NCBI GenBank assembly: GCA_023384455.1
Contig: JAHDWH010000002.1
Location: forward strand, 1-64,000
DNA: 64,000 nucleotides
Direction: 5' to 3'
From: Caldilineaceae bacterium
Lineage (GTDB): Bacteria; Chloroflexota; Anaerolineae; Caldilineales; Caldilineaceae
Shown here: in pieces, positions 54,965 through 63,597 of the stretch
Numbering within the stretch: the first letter of the stretch is position 1
Layout: the number at the start of each line of letters is the position of its first letter
Program-made: the position numbers and the translations under genes
The notes under the pieces: model-generated
What the model was told of the DNA's origin: nothing
The model's database searches: none
The model's input: only the letters and a program-made list of their open reading frames with translations

Positions 54965-56479
54965 ATGGATATTCGCGCACAAGTATCGATGGTTTTCCAC
55001 CTGGACAAGTGCATCGGTTGCCACACGTGCAGTGTGGCCTGCAAAAACATTTGGACCGACCGCAAGGGCACCGAGTATATGTGGTGGAACAACGTGGAGA
55101 CCAAGCCGGGCACCGGCTACCCCACGGTGTGGGAAGACCAGGACAAGTATAAAGGCGGCTGGGAGCGCAGAGAGGGCACGGGCGAGATCCACCTGCGTCT
55201 GCACGAGCGCAGTGGTGGGCTGGCCAACATCTTTTTCAACCCCTATCTGCCCACGGTGGACGACTACTACGAGCCGTGGACCTACGACTACGAGGATCTT
55301 TTCACTGCCCCGGAAGGCGATGACCAGCCCACGGCCCGGGCCGTCTCGCTGATCACCGGCAAGCATATGGAGATCGAGGCCGGGCCGAACTGGGACGACG
55401 ACTACGGCGGCTCACCGGTCTACGCGGAAAACGACCCCAACCTGGAGGCGCTGACCGACGAGGAGCGGGAGCAGTTGACCGAGATGGAGCGTGTCGTCTT
55501 CTTCTATCTGCCGCGCATCTGCAACCACTGCCTCAACCCCGGTTGTGTGGCCGCCTGCCCGGCCGGGGCCATCTACAAGCGCGGCGAGGACGGCGTTGTC
55601 CTCATCAGCCAGGAAAAGTGCCGGGGCTGGCGCATGTGCATCTCCGGCTGTCCCTACAAGAAGACCTACTACAACTGGTCCACGGGCAAATCCGAGAAGT
55701 GCATCCTCTGCTACCCGCGTCTTGAGAGCGGCCAGGCCCCGGCCTGTTTCCATTCCTGCGTGGGCCGCATCCGTTACCTGGGCGTACTGCTCTACGACGC
55801 CGACCGAATTCAGTCCTCCGCCTCTGTGCCCAATGCCGATCTCGTGGAGGCCCACCGTACGATCATTCAAGACCCCTTCGATCCCGGGGTTATCGCCGCT
55901 GCCAAAGCCAACGGCATCTCGGACGCCCTGATCGATTCGGCCCAGCATTCGCCGGTCTATAAGTTCGTGAAGCAGTGGAAGCTGGCCCTGCCCTTGCACC
56001 CCGAATTTCGCACCCTGCCCATGCTCTTCTATGTGCCCCCTATGCTGCCCGTGCTGGCCAAGGTGAAAGACGGTCTGTACGACAACGCCGACGCGGCCAG
56101 CGCCAGCCTGGCGCCCTTGCTGAGCTCGCTGGAACGGGCGCGTATGCCCATCCACTACATGGCGCGCCTGTTTGCGGCGGGGAACGACGAGATCGTGACC
56201 GCCTCCTACCGCAAGCTGATCGCGGTGCGCATCTATATGCGGGCCAAGACCGTCAAGGACGTCCCTGAAGCGGAGGTGCAGGAGGCGCTGCGGGTGGGCG
56301 GCACGACCGCCGAGGAGGTGGAGGCCATCTACCGCCTGACGGCCCTGCCCACCTACGAGGAGCGTTTCGTCGTCCCGCCCCTGGCCCGGGAGGTTGCCGT
56401 GGAGCAGACACGAGATCCCTTCACCCAGAAGCGGGAAGGCGGCTTCGGCTTCCGCAAAGCCCCGGTCCGAGGAGCATAA
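54965..56479 (+). CDS. narH: Respiratory nitrate reductase beta subunit
   Basis: A 504-residue iron-sulfur protein with four Cys groups: CIGCHTCSVACKN, CNHCLNPGCVAACP, CRGWRMCISGCP (tryptophan in place of one cysteine, giving the [3Fe-4S] centre of NarH) and CILCYPRLESGQAPACFHSC. It transfers electrons from NarI heme b to NarG. Length and motifs are standard. It follows narG after 102 bases that carry short CCTACCTC repeats. Confidence 0.95.
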   Translation: MDIRAQVSMVFHLDKCIGCHTCSVACKNIWTDRKGTEYMWWNNVETKPGTGYPTVWEDQDKYKGGWERREGTGEIHLRLHERSGGLANIFFNPYLPTVDDYYEPWTYDYEDLFTAPEGDDQPTARAVSLITGKHMEIEAGPNWDDDYGGSPVYAENDPNLEALTDEEREQLTEMERVVFFYLPRICNHCLNPGCVAACPAGAIYKRGEDGVVLISQEKCRGWRMCISGCPYKKTYYNWSTGKSEKCILCYPRLESGQAPACFHSCVGRIRYLGVLLYDADRIQSSASVPNADLVEAHRTIIQDPFDPGVIAAAKANGISDALIDSAQHSPVYKFVKQWKLALPLHPEFRTLPMLFYVPPMLPVLAKVKDGLYDNADAASASLAPLLSSLERARMPIHYMARLFAAGNDEIVTASYRKLIAVRIYMRAKTVKDVPEAEVQEALRVGGTTAEEVEAIYRLTALPTYEERFVVPPLAREVAVEQTRDPFTQKREGGFGFRKAPVRGA

Positions 56480-56481
56480 CG

Positions 56482-57102
56482 ATGAATGGCGAACCTATGG
56501 CTGGACGTGTCTTTCAACTTTTTGCCACCCTGTTGGACTATCCCCGGATGCCCCTGACCGGCGTGGCTGGGGAGTGCGCTGCCCTCGTCCGTGGGCGCAG
56601 CCCGGAGGCGGCGTCACGCCTGCGCCAGTTTGAATCCTTCGCAGAAAAGACTGCGCTGACCCGACTGGAGGAAATCTACACCGGCGTCTTTGAGCTTGAC
56701 GCCACCTGCCACCCGTATGCCGGCTATCATCTGTTCGGCGAGTCGTACAAGCGCAGCGCCTTTCTGCTGGAGTTGAAGGAGCGCTACCGGCTCTACAACA
56801 TCCGGTGCGGAAGCGAGCTGCCGGATCATCTGGCGGTGATGCTGCGCTTTCTGGCCGTAAACGAGGACCTGACGGACAGCGAGGAGATCATCCGCGAGGC
56901 CTTGCACCCCACCCTGCGCAAGATGCTGAAGAACAAAGACGATGAGCCGCCCGACCCCGACATCCCCAAGCCGCCGGCCCGGGGCGACGAATACCGCAGC
57001 GTGCTGCAGGCCCTGCGTTCGGTGTTGCTCACGATAACGGCGGACGACGCCCTGCCGGCAGTCGAGGCGGCGAACGACGAATTGGTGCTGATGGCCGCCT
57101 AG
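56482..57102 (+). CDS. narJ: Nitrate reductase chaperone NarJ
   Basis: A 206-residue all-helical protein of the NarJ/TorD chaperone family: FQLFATLLDYPRMPL at the start, YTGVFELDATCHPYAGYHLFGES as the family's central signature, and an acidic region ahead of PPDPDIPKPP. It delivers the cofactor and assembles NarGH before membrane attachment and is not part of the final enzyme. It is encoded 2 bases after narH. Confidence 0.92.
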   Translation: MNGEPMAGRVFQLFATLLDYPRMPLTGVAGECAALVRGRSPEAASRLRQFESFAEKTALTRLEEIYTGVFELDATCHPYAGYHLFGESYKRSAFLLELKERYRLYNIRCGSELPDHLAVMLRFLAVNEDLTDSEEIIREALHPTLRKMLKNKDDEPPDPDIPKPPARGDEYRSVLQALRSVLLTITADDALPAVEAANDELVLMAA

Positions 57103-57173
57103 CGCCCATACTGGTTGGGCTGGCGTGGGCCAAAGGGTTCTCAAAGCCTCAAGTCTGTCAGGAGGAAACGACA

Positions 57174-57872
57174 ATGATCGATTGGAAGATATTTGATACG
57201 GTACTCTTTGTGGCCTTCCCCTACGTGGCGGTGGTGGTCGCCATCCTGGTGGGGATTCTCCGCTATACCAGCGACCGCTTCTCCTACTCCAGCCTCTCGT
57301 CCCAGTTTCTGGAGAACCGCACGCTCTTCTGGGGTTCGGTGCCGTGGCACTACGGCGTGGTCCTGGTACTGTCCGCCCACCTGCTGGCCCTGACCTTCCC
57401 GGCCTGGTGGGGTGACCTGATCTCGGATCAGATACGCCTCTACGTGCTGGAAGTGAGCGGGCTGGCGCTGGCGTTGATGGCGGTCGTCGGTCTGACCTTG
57501 CTGGTTGTGCGCCGCATCCAGAACCCCCGGGCCCTCGTCGTCACCTCGCCTATGGATTGGGTTCTGCTGATCACGCTGCTGACCCAGGTCGGGCTGGGCT
57601 TCTGGGTTGCGCTGGTCTACCGCTGGGGATCGGACTGGTATCTGCACACTGCGGTGCCGTGGATGGTCTCGCTGCTGGTGTTCAATCCCCAGATTCAGTA
57701 CGTCACCGCCCTGCCCTGGCTGGCCAAGCTGCATATGCTGGGCGGCTTTTTTATCATTTTGCTCTTCCCCTTCACCCGGCTGGTGCATGTCTTCACCTTC
57801 CCCATCACCTACCTGTGGCGGCCCATTCAGGTGGTGATCTGGAACTGGCGTCCCCAGCGACCGGCGCAATGA
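57174..57872 (+). CDS. narI: Respiratory nitrate reductase gamma subunit (cytochrome b)
   Basis: A 232-residue membrane protein with five helices. The four histidines that bind the two b hemes are recognisable in SVPWHYGVV, LSAHLLAL, KLHMLGGF and RLVHVFTF. It oxidises quinol at the membrane and passes electrons to NarH. Translation starts at ATG 57174 after GGAGGAAACG. Confidence 0.94.
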   Translation: MIDWKIFDTVLFVAFPYVAVVVAILVGILRYTSDRFSYSSLSSQFLENRTLFWGSVPWHYGVVLVLSAHLLALTFPAWWGDLISDQIRLYVLEVSGLALALMAVVGLTLLVVRRIQNPRALVVTSPMDWVLLITLLTQVGLGFWVALVYRWGSDWYLHTAVPWMVSLLVFNPQIQYVTALPWLAKLHMLGGFFIILLFPFTRLVHVFTFPITYLWRPIQVVIWNWRPQRPAQ

Positions 57873-57955
57873 TGCCGGGCTTGCTCTTCCACCACTGGAG
57901 AGGCGAACGACCGTGCCTGTCTGTTGCGGAGCGTCTGGTGTGAGGAGGGATCGGG

Positions 57956-59017
57956 GTGAGGGATATGAGGCGGACGATTGAGCAGGGTATTGCCAATCTG
58001 TACCCTGGCTACTTTGCCCTGGTGATGGCCACCGGCATTGTCTCCATCGCCGCCTATCTGGATGGAATGGAGACGATCGCCTGGGTTCTCTTCGTGATCA
58101 GTATCACGACCTACGGCTTTCTGTGGCTCATCACCCTGGCCCGCCTCCTGCGAAATTTGTCAAACGTGATTGGCGATCTGACCAGCCACACCCGGGGACA
58201 CGGATTCTTCACCATAGTCGCCGGGACGTGCGTGTTGGCGCGGCAATTTCAAATCATCGCCAAGGAACCCACCCCGGCCCTTCTGCTCTGGTTTCTGGGC
58301 GGTCTGCTGTGGGTGGTCCTGATGTACACCTTCTTCACGGCGGTGACAGTGCGGGAGCCAAAGCCCACCCTGGAGAGCGGAGTGAGCGGCGGCTGGTTGC
58401 TGGTGGTCGTGTCCACCCAATCCATCTCCGTAACGGGTTCACGAATTGCCGACAACTTTGACGGCGTCTGGCAGGAGGCGATTCTGTTTGTGACGCTGGC
58501 CATGTTTTTGCTGGGCTGTATGCTCTATATCCTCATCATCTCGCTCATCTTCTCCCGTTTTATCTTCTTCAGCCTGACCCCCCAGGCGCTTACCCCGCCC
58601 TACTGGATCAATATGGGCGCGGTCGCCATCACCACCCTGGCCGGATCGACGCTTATCTTAGAAGCGAAGTATTGGACGTTCGTCCAGGACATCCTGCCTT
58701 TTTTGAAAGGGTTTACGCTCTTCTTCTGGGTGACGGCCACGTGGTGGATTCCCCTGCTCTTCATCCTCGGCCTCTGGCGGCACGGGGTCAAGCGCCTCCC
58801 GTTCGCATATGACCCTTCGTACTGGGGTATAGTCTTTCCCCTGGGCATGTACACCGCCTGCACCTTTCAACTGGCGGTGGCCATGGACCTGCCCTTTCTG
58901 CGCATCATCCCCCGCTATTTTGTGTACGTGGCGCTGTTGGCCTGGGCCATTGTGTTTGTGGGGATGATTCGTGGATGGGCACACAATCTGATTTCCGCCT
59001 CGGCGGTAGCGCGGTGA
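57956..59017 (+). CDS. TehA/SLAC1-family anion channel or C4-dicarboxylate transporter
   Basis: A 353-residue protein with about ten membrane helices. It matches the voltage-dependent anion channel/TehA/Mae1 family: [20 protein letters not shown] and [26 protein letters not shown] are typical. A GTG at 57956 or ATG 57965 is the start. It follows narI by 83 bases in the same direction, at the place where narK nitrate/nitrite transporters are normally found. In plants SLAC1-type channels conduct nitrate, so this protein may move nitrate or nitrite here; that is inference. Confidence 0.85.
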   Translation: MRDMRRTIEQGIANLYPGYFALVMATGIVSIAAYLDGMETIAWVLFVISITTYGFLWLITLARLLRNLSNVIGDLTSHTRGHGFFTIVAGTCVLARQFQIIAKEPTPALLLWFLGGLLWVVLMYTFFTAVTVREPKPTLESGVSGGWLLVVVSTQSISVTGSRIADNFDGVWQEAILFVTLAMFLLGCMLYILIISLIFSRFIFFSLTPQALTPPYWINMGAVAITTLAGSTLILEAKYWTFVQDILPFLKGFTLFFWVTATWWIPLLFILGLWRHGVKRLPFAYDPSYWGIVFPLGMYTACTFQLAVAMDLPFLRIIPRYFVYVALLAWAIVFVGMIRGWAHNLISASAVAR

Positions 59018-59054
59018 CAGGGAAAAGACAAAGGCGATGAGCCATCAGATCGAG

Positions 59055-59157
59055 GTAACTGCTCACCCCCTCCCAACCTCCCCCACTGTGGGGGAGAAGT
59101 CGAGCCACTTCCCTCCCTGGGATGGGGAGGGCTAGGGCGGGGTGGCTGAACAGTTAC
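59055..59157. repeat. 103-bp MITE-like element, copy 2 (reverse orientation)
   Basis: Reverse complement of the 2484-2586 element, exactly 103 bp, GTAACTGCTCACCCC to GGCTGAACAGTTAC. It lies upstream of a broken flavodoxin gene. The 265-base gap from 59018 holds nothing else except low-complexity C-rich sequence. Confidence 0.75.
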
Positions 59158-59283
59158 ATCGCCGAGGACCTGCCCCCACCCAATCCTCCCCCGGGGTATA
59201 GACGCGGCCCCACATTTCTTCGTCCGAGTTGTTTGCGCCAGAACAAAGAACGTTGCCAGAATATTCTCTATACTCGATTGTGT

Positions 59284-59592
59284 GATATTGCGCTGGCGGG
59301 GAAAATGGTGGCTCTCTATGGGATGGGGGATCAATACGGCTAACCCGACAGCTATGTGGATGCGATGGAAACGCTGGGGGCAAAGGTGATGGAGCGTGGC
59401 GGCGAACCGGCTGGCTTTTGGCTGGTGGACGACAGCTACGAATTCGAGTATTCCAAGTCCGTGATCGACGGTGTCTTTGTGGGTCTGGCCCTGGACGACG
59501 ACAACCAAAGCCATCTCACCGAGGAACGGGTGCAGATGTGGGTGGAGATTGTGCTGGAAGACTTTGGCCTGATGGTGCCTGTCCCGGCCTGA
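59284..59592 (+). pseudogene. Flavodoxin remnant: lost N-terminus and in-frame stop
   Basis: In one reading frame the sequence gives DIALAGKMVALYGMGDQYG, then a TAA (59341-59343), then PDSYVDAMETLGAKVMERGG and the rest to 59592 (VDDSYEFEYSKSVIDGVFVG). This is the C-terminal half of a long-chain flavodoxin, where GDQxGYPDxFVDAM is the usual motif; the stop sits on the codon where that motif usually has tyrosine. The FMN-phosphate loop and the first 80 or so residues are missing. A short protein could still start at 59356, but it would lack cofactor contacts, so I treat the gene as dead. Confidence 0.75.
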
Positions 59593-59615
59593 GCAGAGAG
59601 AAAGGATGTGCAGGT

Positions 59616-59837
59616 ATGGCCGAAACGATCATTACCAGCGGTATGACTGTGGCTGAAGTTCTGCAAAGTGTGCCCGACGCGGTCCGGCTCTTTCAGGCCC
59701 ACGGCGTCAATCCGCTCGCCGACTGTGGCCCGAACATCCATTTTCTGCAAATGGAGGAGGCCCAGGGCCGCTGCCAAATTGAGAGATGGGAGGAGTTACT
59801 CACCGATCTTAACCGGGCCGCGGCCGCAGTTTTGTAG
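59616..59837 (+). CDS. DUF1858-type small protein
   Basis: A 73-residue protein starting at ATG 59616 after GAAAGGA: ITSGMTVAEVLQSVPDAVRLFQAHGVNPLADCG matches DUF1858, the small domain that also begins RIC/ScdA proteins and hybrid-cluster-protein partners. The usual terminal Cys pair is reduced to a single Cys. It probably takes part in redox or NO-related chemistry together with the neighbouring RIC gene. Confidence 0.7.
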   Translation: MAETIITSGMTVAEVLQSVPDAVRLFQAHGVNPLADCGPNIHFLQMEEAQGRCQIERWEELLTDLNRAAAAVL

Positions 59838-59940
59838 CCACTTCCCAGACAAACCGGCAGAATTTCTTGTGCCGCTGTTTGCGCCAGCGCAAAGACGACA
59901 CGCTCCTCCGCCTGTATGCTGGGCAGCGAAGGAGGAACTG

Positions 59941-60078
59941 ATGGAGTATTTGATTCGAGCCGAGCTCACTGTGGCCGAAACATTAGAGCGCTGGCCGCAG
60001 ACAATTATTTATCGAGTTATCGAGAAGATACTTTTGACTTTGCGTAAAGAGAGCGAAGAACTGTGTCGTGAAAGTTAA
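59941..60078 (+). CDS. Short DUF1858-like N-terminal fragment
   Basis: ATG 59941 after AAGGAGGA: MEYLIRAELTVAETLERWPQ resembles the first half of DUF1858, but the sequence then diverges (TIIYRVIEKILLTLRKESEE) and stops at 45 residues, with none of the Cys-containing part. It may be a truncated duplicate of the gene before it or a real micro-protein. The ribosome-binding site is good. Confidence 0.45.
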   Translation: MEYLIRAELTVAETLERWPQTIIYRVIEKILLTLRKESEELCRES

Positions 60079-60097
60079 TAAGTGCCAAGGAGTCCCT

Positions 60098-60556
60098 ATG
60101 ATACCCAGAATCAAATATGCGACAGTTGCACCAGGCGCGCTAAAGGCAATGGGGGCGCTGGAAGCGTATGTAGGCCAGAGCGGTCTGGAACGGACCCTCG
60201 TCGAGTTGGTAAAGCTGCGAGCATCGCAGATCAACGGGTGTGCCTACTGTATTGACATGCACACAAAGGATGCCCGCGCCGCCGGTGAGAGCGAGCAACG
60301 GCTGTACGGCCTCACCGCCTGGCGGGAGACGCCGTTCTACACCGACCGCGAGCGGGCTGCTCTGGCCTGGACCGAGGCTGTCACCCAGGTGGCGGATGGA
60401 CACGTACCAGACGACGTCTTCGAGCAGGCGCGCGAGCAATTCGGCGAAAAAGAGCTTGTGGATTTGACTACGGCAATTGTTGCCATCAACGGGTGGAATC
60501 GATTGGCCATCAGCTTTCGAAGTGTGCCTGGCACATACCAACCGGCCCAGAAGTGA
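60098..60556 (+). CDS. AhpD-like carboxymuconolactone decarboxylase family protein
   Basis: A 152-residue protein starting at ATG 60098 (MIPRIKYATVAPGALKAMG) after AAGGAG. The core CAYCIDMHTKDARAAGE carries the CxxC and downstream histidine of AhpD-type peroxidase partners. The family reduces peroxides through the CxxC pair, usually with a reductase partner. It belongs to a run of genes that deal with nitrosative or oxidative stress downstream of nar. Confidence 0.85.
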   Translation: MIPRIKYATVAPGALKAMGALEAYVGQSGLERTLVELVKLRASQINGCAYCIDMHTKDARAAGESEQRLYGLTAWRETPFYTDRERAALAWTEAVTQVADGHVPDDVFEQAREQFGEKELVDLTTAIVAINGWNRLAISFRSVPGTYQPAQK

Positions 60557-60637
60557 TAGCCCACACAGGGCTGGCACACGGCGTATAGAGAAAACCAGAG
60601 AAAACCGGGCATACATCCGGCAAGGAGATGGATTAGA

Positions 60638-61603
60638 ATGGAAGTCCAAATTGACAAGAAGACAGTGGGCGAGATCGTTGCGGCTGATTATCGCGCCGCT
60701 GGGGTGTTCGAAAAGCACGGGATCGACTTCTGCTGCGGCGGCCAGATACCGTTGAGGGCCGCCTGCGCTGAAAAGGGTGTCGACGCAGAGGAGGTGTTGC
60801 AGGAACTGGAGCAGGTGGCTCAGTCGGCTGGCGATCCTTCCGAGCGCTATGACCAGTGGGAGTTGGACTTTCTGGCCGACTACATCGTGAACCAGCACCA
60901 TGCGTACACCAAATCGATGATTCCCCGGCTGAAAGAGTTCGCGGCCACGGTCGCCGATGTCCACGGGGACAGCCACCCGGAGACACGAACAGTGGCGCAG
61001 CTCTGGGACGAACTTAGCGGGGAATTTATCATGCACATGCAGAAGGAAGAGCTGATGCTGTTCCCCTACATCAAGCGCCTTGTGCGCAGTAAGGCGGACG
61101 GGGAGCTACCGGCCAAACCGCGCTTTGGTTCGGCGCACGATCTGATCCAGGATATGGAGGCCGATCACGAGTCGGCCGGCGATCATCTGGCCCAGATCGA
61201 AGCGCTGAGCCAAGGGTTCACGCCGCCCCAGGATGTCTGCAACACGTATCGAGCGCTGTACGCCTACCTGGCAGAGTTCGACGCCAGCACCAAAAAGCAT
61301 GTTCATTTAGAAAACAATATCCTTTTTCCAAAAGCGATCCGACTAGAGACACACATGAGGAAACCTGACGTGGAAACAAAGACAATCGATGTGCGTACAA
61401 TTCCGCCGCCACAGCGCCACCCGCTCATCTTCCAAATGTTCGACGCGCTGGAGCCGGAGCAGAGCTTCCTGCTGCTCAACGATCACGACCCCAAGCCCCT
61501 GTACTATCAGTTCCGCTTCGAGCGGGAGAGCCAGTTTACCTGGGAGTATTTGGAAGATGGTCCGGCAGTCTGGCGGGTGCGCATTGGCCGGTCACTTTCT
61601 TGA
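60638..61603 (+). CDS. ric: RIC/ScdA-like iron-sulfur repair protein with DUF2249 C-terminus
   Basis: A 321-residue protein. Residues 1-60 are the ScdA_N domain (YRAAGVFEKHGIDFCCGGQI). Residues about 85-235 are a hemerythrin-like di-iron domain with ligands in NQHHAYTKSMIPRL, HMQKEELMLFPYI, DHESAGDHL and HVHLENNILFP. From about 250, TIDVRTIPPPQRHPLIFQMF to the end matches DUF2249, which is usually a separate protein. RIC repairs iron-sulfur clusters damaged by NO. NarGHI and complex I, both rich in clusters, are encoded in the same window. A clear case of domain fusion. Confidence 0.88.
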   Translation: MEVQIDKKTVGEIVAADYRAAGVFEKHGIDFCCGGQIPLRAACAEKGVDAEEVLQELEQVAQSAGDPSERYDQWELDFLADYIVNQHHAYTKSMIPRLKEFAATVADVHGDSHPETRTVAQLWDELSGEFIMHMQKEELMLFPYIKRLVRSKADGELPAKPRFGSAHDLIQDMEADHESAGDHLAQIEALSQGFTPPQDVCNTYRALYAYLAEFDASTKKHVHLENNILFPKAIRLETHMRKPDVETKTIDVRTIPPPQRHPLIFQMFDALEPEQSFLLLNDHDPKPLYYQFRFERESQFTWEYLEDGPAVWRVRIGRSLS

Positions 61604-61620
61604 GTATTCGGAGGTAAACG

Positions 61621-61920
61621 ATGGCCTACGTTATTACCAGTCTGTGCGTGCGCGACGGTGCCTGTGTCGAGGTCTGCCCGGTCGAGTGTATTGTACCCGG
61701 CTCCAAGGAGGAAGGGGAGTGGCCCATCTTCTACATAGACCCGGACACCTGCATCGATTGCGGTGCCTGTGTGCCCGAATGTCCTGTGGATGCCATCTTC
61801 CCGGAGGAAGATGTGCCCGATGAATTTACCGACGATATCGAACTGAACGCGTTCTACTTCAGCGATGGCCCCGGTTATTGGGATTTCGACCTGGAAAAAG
61901 AGCGGGTGCAGACAGAGTAG
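61621..61920 (+). CDS. Seven-iron-type ferredoxin
   Basis: A 99-residue FdxA-like ferredoxin. First site CVRDGACVEVCPVECI, second CIDCGACVPECPVDAI, then an acidic C-terminal tail. The first site (C-x6-C-x3-C-x3-CP-like spacing) suggests a [3Fe-4S] centre alongside one [4Fe-4S]. It starts 17 bases after the RIC gene and may supply electrons to it or to AhpD-like chemistry. Confidence 0.88.
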   Translation: MAYVITSLCVRDGACVEVCPVECIVPGSKEEGEWPIFYIDPDTCIDCGACVPECPVDAIFPEEDVPDEFTDDIELNAFYFSDGPGYWDFDLEKERVQTE

Positions 61921-61966
61921 GACGGGCCGTATCCACAATATTCTCCCAACAAAAGAAGGAAAGCAT

Positions 61967-62332
61967 ATGTGGTCTTTTCCCTTGACAAAAGATGTAGAAT
62001 TTCACGATGCACGCCCCTATTCCCAGCCGCTGCTGGTGTCGGACTGGGGTCGGGTGCTGCGTTTCAGCCTGAACCCAGGCCAGTCCATTGGTGAGCACGA
62101 GACACCTCATTCCCCCTTCTTCGCCATCGTGCTGGAAGGCGAAGGTATGTTTGCTGGCGAGGATGGGCAGGAGCAGCGCTTCGGCCCCCAGTCGCTTCTG
62201 ATCTTCGCCCCAGGTGAACCTCACACCGTACGCGCCTTGGACCAGAAGCTGGTCTTTGTGGGCTTCTTGCAGGGTGTGGCAGGCACGGAAGCGGGCAGCC
62301 TTTCCGGTGAGATTATACGCAGGCTCGGTTGA
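61967..62332 (+). CDS. Cupin-domain protein 1
   Basis: A 121-residue single cupin starting at ATG 61967 (MWSFPLTKDVEFHDARPY). Metal-site pattern: GQSIGEHETPHSPFFAIVLEGEG and FAPGEPHTVRALDQKLVF. Small cupins of this type bind metal and may sense or dispose of small molecules. It is in the same direction as the ferredoxin gene, 46 bases downstream. Confidence 0.8.
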   Translation: MWSFPLTKDVEFHDARPYSQPLLVSDWGRVLRFSLNPGQSIGEHETPHSPFFAIVLEGEGMFAGEDGQEQRFGPQSLLIFAPGEPHTVRALDQKLVFVGFLQGVAGTEAGSLSGEIIRRLG

Positions 62333-62481
62333 AGCCAGTGTTCATGCCCTTGGGGGCACAATGAACAATGAAAATAGGGACGCAGATTTACGCAGAGAAA
62401 CGCAGATTGTATCCGTGTGAATCCGGCCTTTCCGTGTCATCCGTGTTCTATTTTCAGATTGTCTTTTGGCAGGAGAAAGCA

Positions 62482-62520
62482 GCCTCAGCCGCTTGGGATC
62501 AGGTCGCTGAGGCCGTTTTC
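62482..62520 (+). terminator. Candidate terminator after cupin 1
   Basis: GCCTCAGC, a 16-base loop, GCTGAGGC, then CGTTTTC. It lies within a 358-base gap (62333-62690) that otherwise holds an ATCCGTG-type tract (62406-62457) and the 103-bp repeat copy 3. Confidence 0.45.
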
Positions 62521-62555
62521 CCCTGTTAACCGCGAGTTTTCAATCTGCCTGAAAC

Positions 62556-62658
62556 GTAACTACTCAGCCACCCCACCCTAGCCCTCCCCAGATTAGGGAG
62601 GGAACTGGATCGACTCCTCCCCCAGTCTGGGGGAGGTTGGGTGGGGGTGAGCAGTTAC
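62556..62658. repeat. 103-bp MITE-like element, copy 3
   Basis: Direct orientation relative to copy 1 and exactly 103 bp: GTAACTACTCAGCCACCCCA to GTGAGCAGTTAC, with an inner TCCCCCAGTCTGGGGGA palindrome. It ends 33 bases before the cupin 2 start. Confidence 0.75.
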
Positions 62659-62690
62659 CCTGAAACTACCCAATAAAAAGAGAGTATTGC

Positions 62691-63059
62691 ATGAGCGTCT
62701 ATATTGAAAACTTTGCCGATCAGATAGCCTTTCAGCCGGGGCGTTTCAACCCGGTGGTGCTGGCCGAAACCGAATACACGAAAGTAATTCTGGTCTGTCT
62801 TGAACCGGGCCAGTTCATCCCAGTGCATCGCCCTGGCGTGGACCTGACGCTGGTCGTGATGGAGGGCAAAGGCCAGATTGTGGCCGGCGAAGATGAGCAG
62901 AGCGTCGAACCCGGCGCGGTGGCCTTTGTGCCGGCCGGCGAAGCCCGGGGCATCAAGGCCGAAACCCGGCTGGTGCTTATGCATGTGGTCACGCCGCCGC
63001 CGACCGACGAAGATCACGTCCAGGTGATGGCCGGTCTGAAACGTGGGGCATGGCGGTGA
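62691..63059 (+). CDS. Cupin-domain protein 2
   Basis: A 122-residue single cupin: VCLEPGQFIPVHRPGVDLTLVVM, GKGQIVAGEDEQSVEPGAVAF and VPAGEARGIKA. Only one histidine remains in the first motif. It is a distant relative of cupin 1 and probably an old duplicate. It may belong to the region's redox-stress set. Confidence 0.78.
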   Translation: MSVYIENFADQIAFQPGRFNPVVLAETEYTKVILVCLEPGQFIPVHRPGVDLTLVVMEGKGQIVAGEDEQSVEPGAVAFVPAGEARGIKAETRLVLMHVVTPPPTDEDHVQVMAGLKRGAWR

Positions 63060-63072
63060 ACATCTATTTCCC

Positions 63073-63200
63073 AACAGTTCTTCATGCGACGGGTTGCGCC
63101 ACGGGGGATGAAAATGTAGGTCGGACTGTTAGTCCGACGGGCCTGCACCGTCGCTGGTCGGACTAACAGTCCGACGTACGAAGGGCTATTTTCAGGGCAG
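63073..63200. repeat. 128-bp GTCGGACTGTTAGTCCGAC repeat, copy B
   Basis: Same repeat as 15148-15267 with 8 more bases. In this copy GTCGGACTGTTAGTCCGAC and GTCGGACTAACAGTCCGAC are exact complements, so it folds as a long hairpin. It ends in ATTTTCAGGGCAG, 22 bases before the DUF488 gene. Confidence 0.75.
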
Positions 63201-63222
63201 TGAGCCGAGAGAAAGCAGAGCG

Positions 63223-63597
63223 ATGATCCGGATCAAGCGAGCGTATGATCCGCCCGATTCTGGCGACGGGCCGCGGTTTTTGGTGGATCGCCTGTGGCCG
63301 CGAGGGATACGGAAAGAGGACCTGCGTTTGGATGGATGGCTGAAGGACGTCGCGCCCAGCCAGGAACTGCGGCGTTGGTTCGACCACGACCCGGCCAAAT
63401 GGGAGGCTTTCCAACAGCGCTACTGGGCCGAGCTGGATGGGAGTCCCCAGGTCTGGCCGCCCCTGTTGAAAGCAGCAGGCCAGGGCGACATCACCCTGGT
63501 CTATGGGGCGCGGGATTCACAGCACAACAATGCGGCAGCTTTGAAGGCATACCTGGAACGCAAACTATCTGAGCAGGAGGCCAGCAATGGCTCGTGA
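63223..63597 (+). CDS. DUF488 family protein
   Basis: A 124-residue protein with the DUF488 pattern [51 protein letters not shown] and [14 protein letters not shown]. Members of this family are widespread and uncharacterised, often beside redox or nitrate genes. Its end overlaps the NDH-2-like gene by 11 bases, so they are translated together. Confidence 0.85.
   Translation: MIRIKRAYDPPDSGDGPRFLVDRLWPRGIRKEDLRLDGWLKDVAPSQELRRWFDHDPAKWEAFQQRYWAELDGSPQVWPPLLKAAGQGDITLVYGARDSQHNNAAALKAYLERKLSEQEASNGS

Noticed and set aside
59122-59343. ORF 59122-59343 as a separate gene
   Set aside because: Its first half translates the 103-bp repeat; only the last 19 codons are real flavodoxin sequence.
59341-59343. 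Stop-codon readthrough in the flavodoxin frame
   Set aside because: The codon is TAA, not TGA; no recoding structure is apparent and the N-terminal half is also missing.
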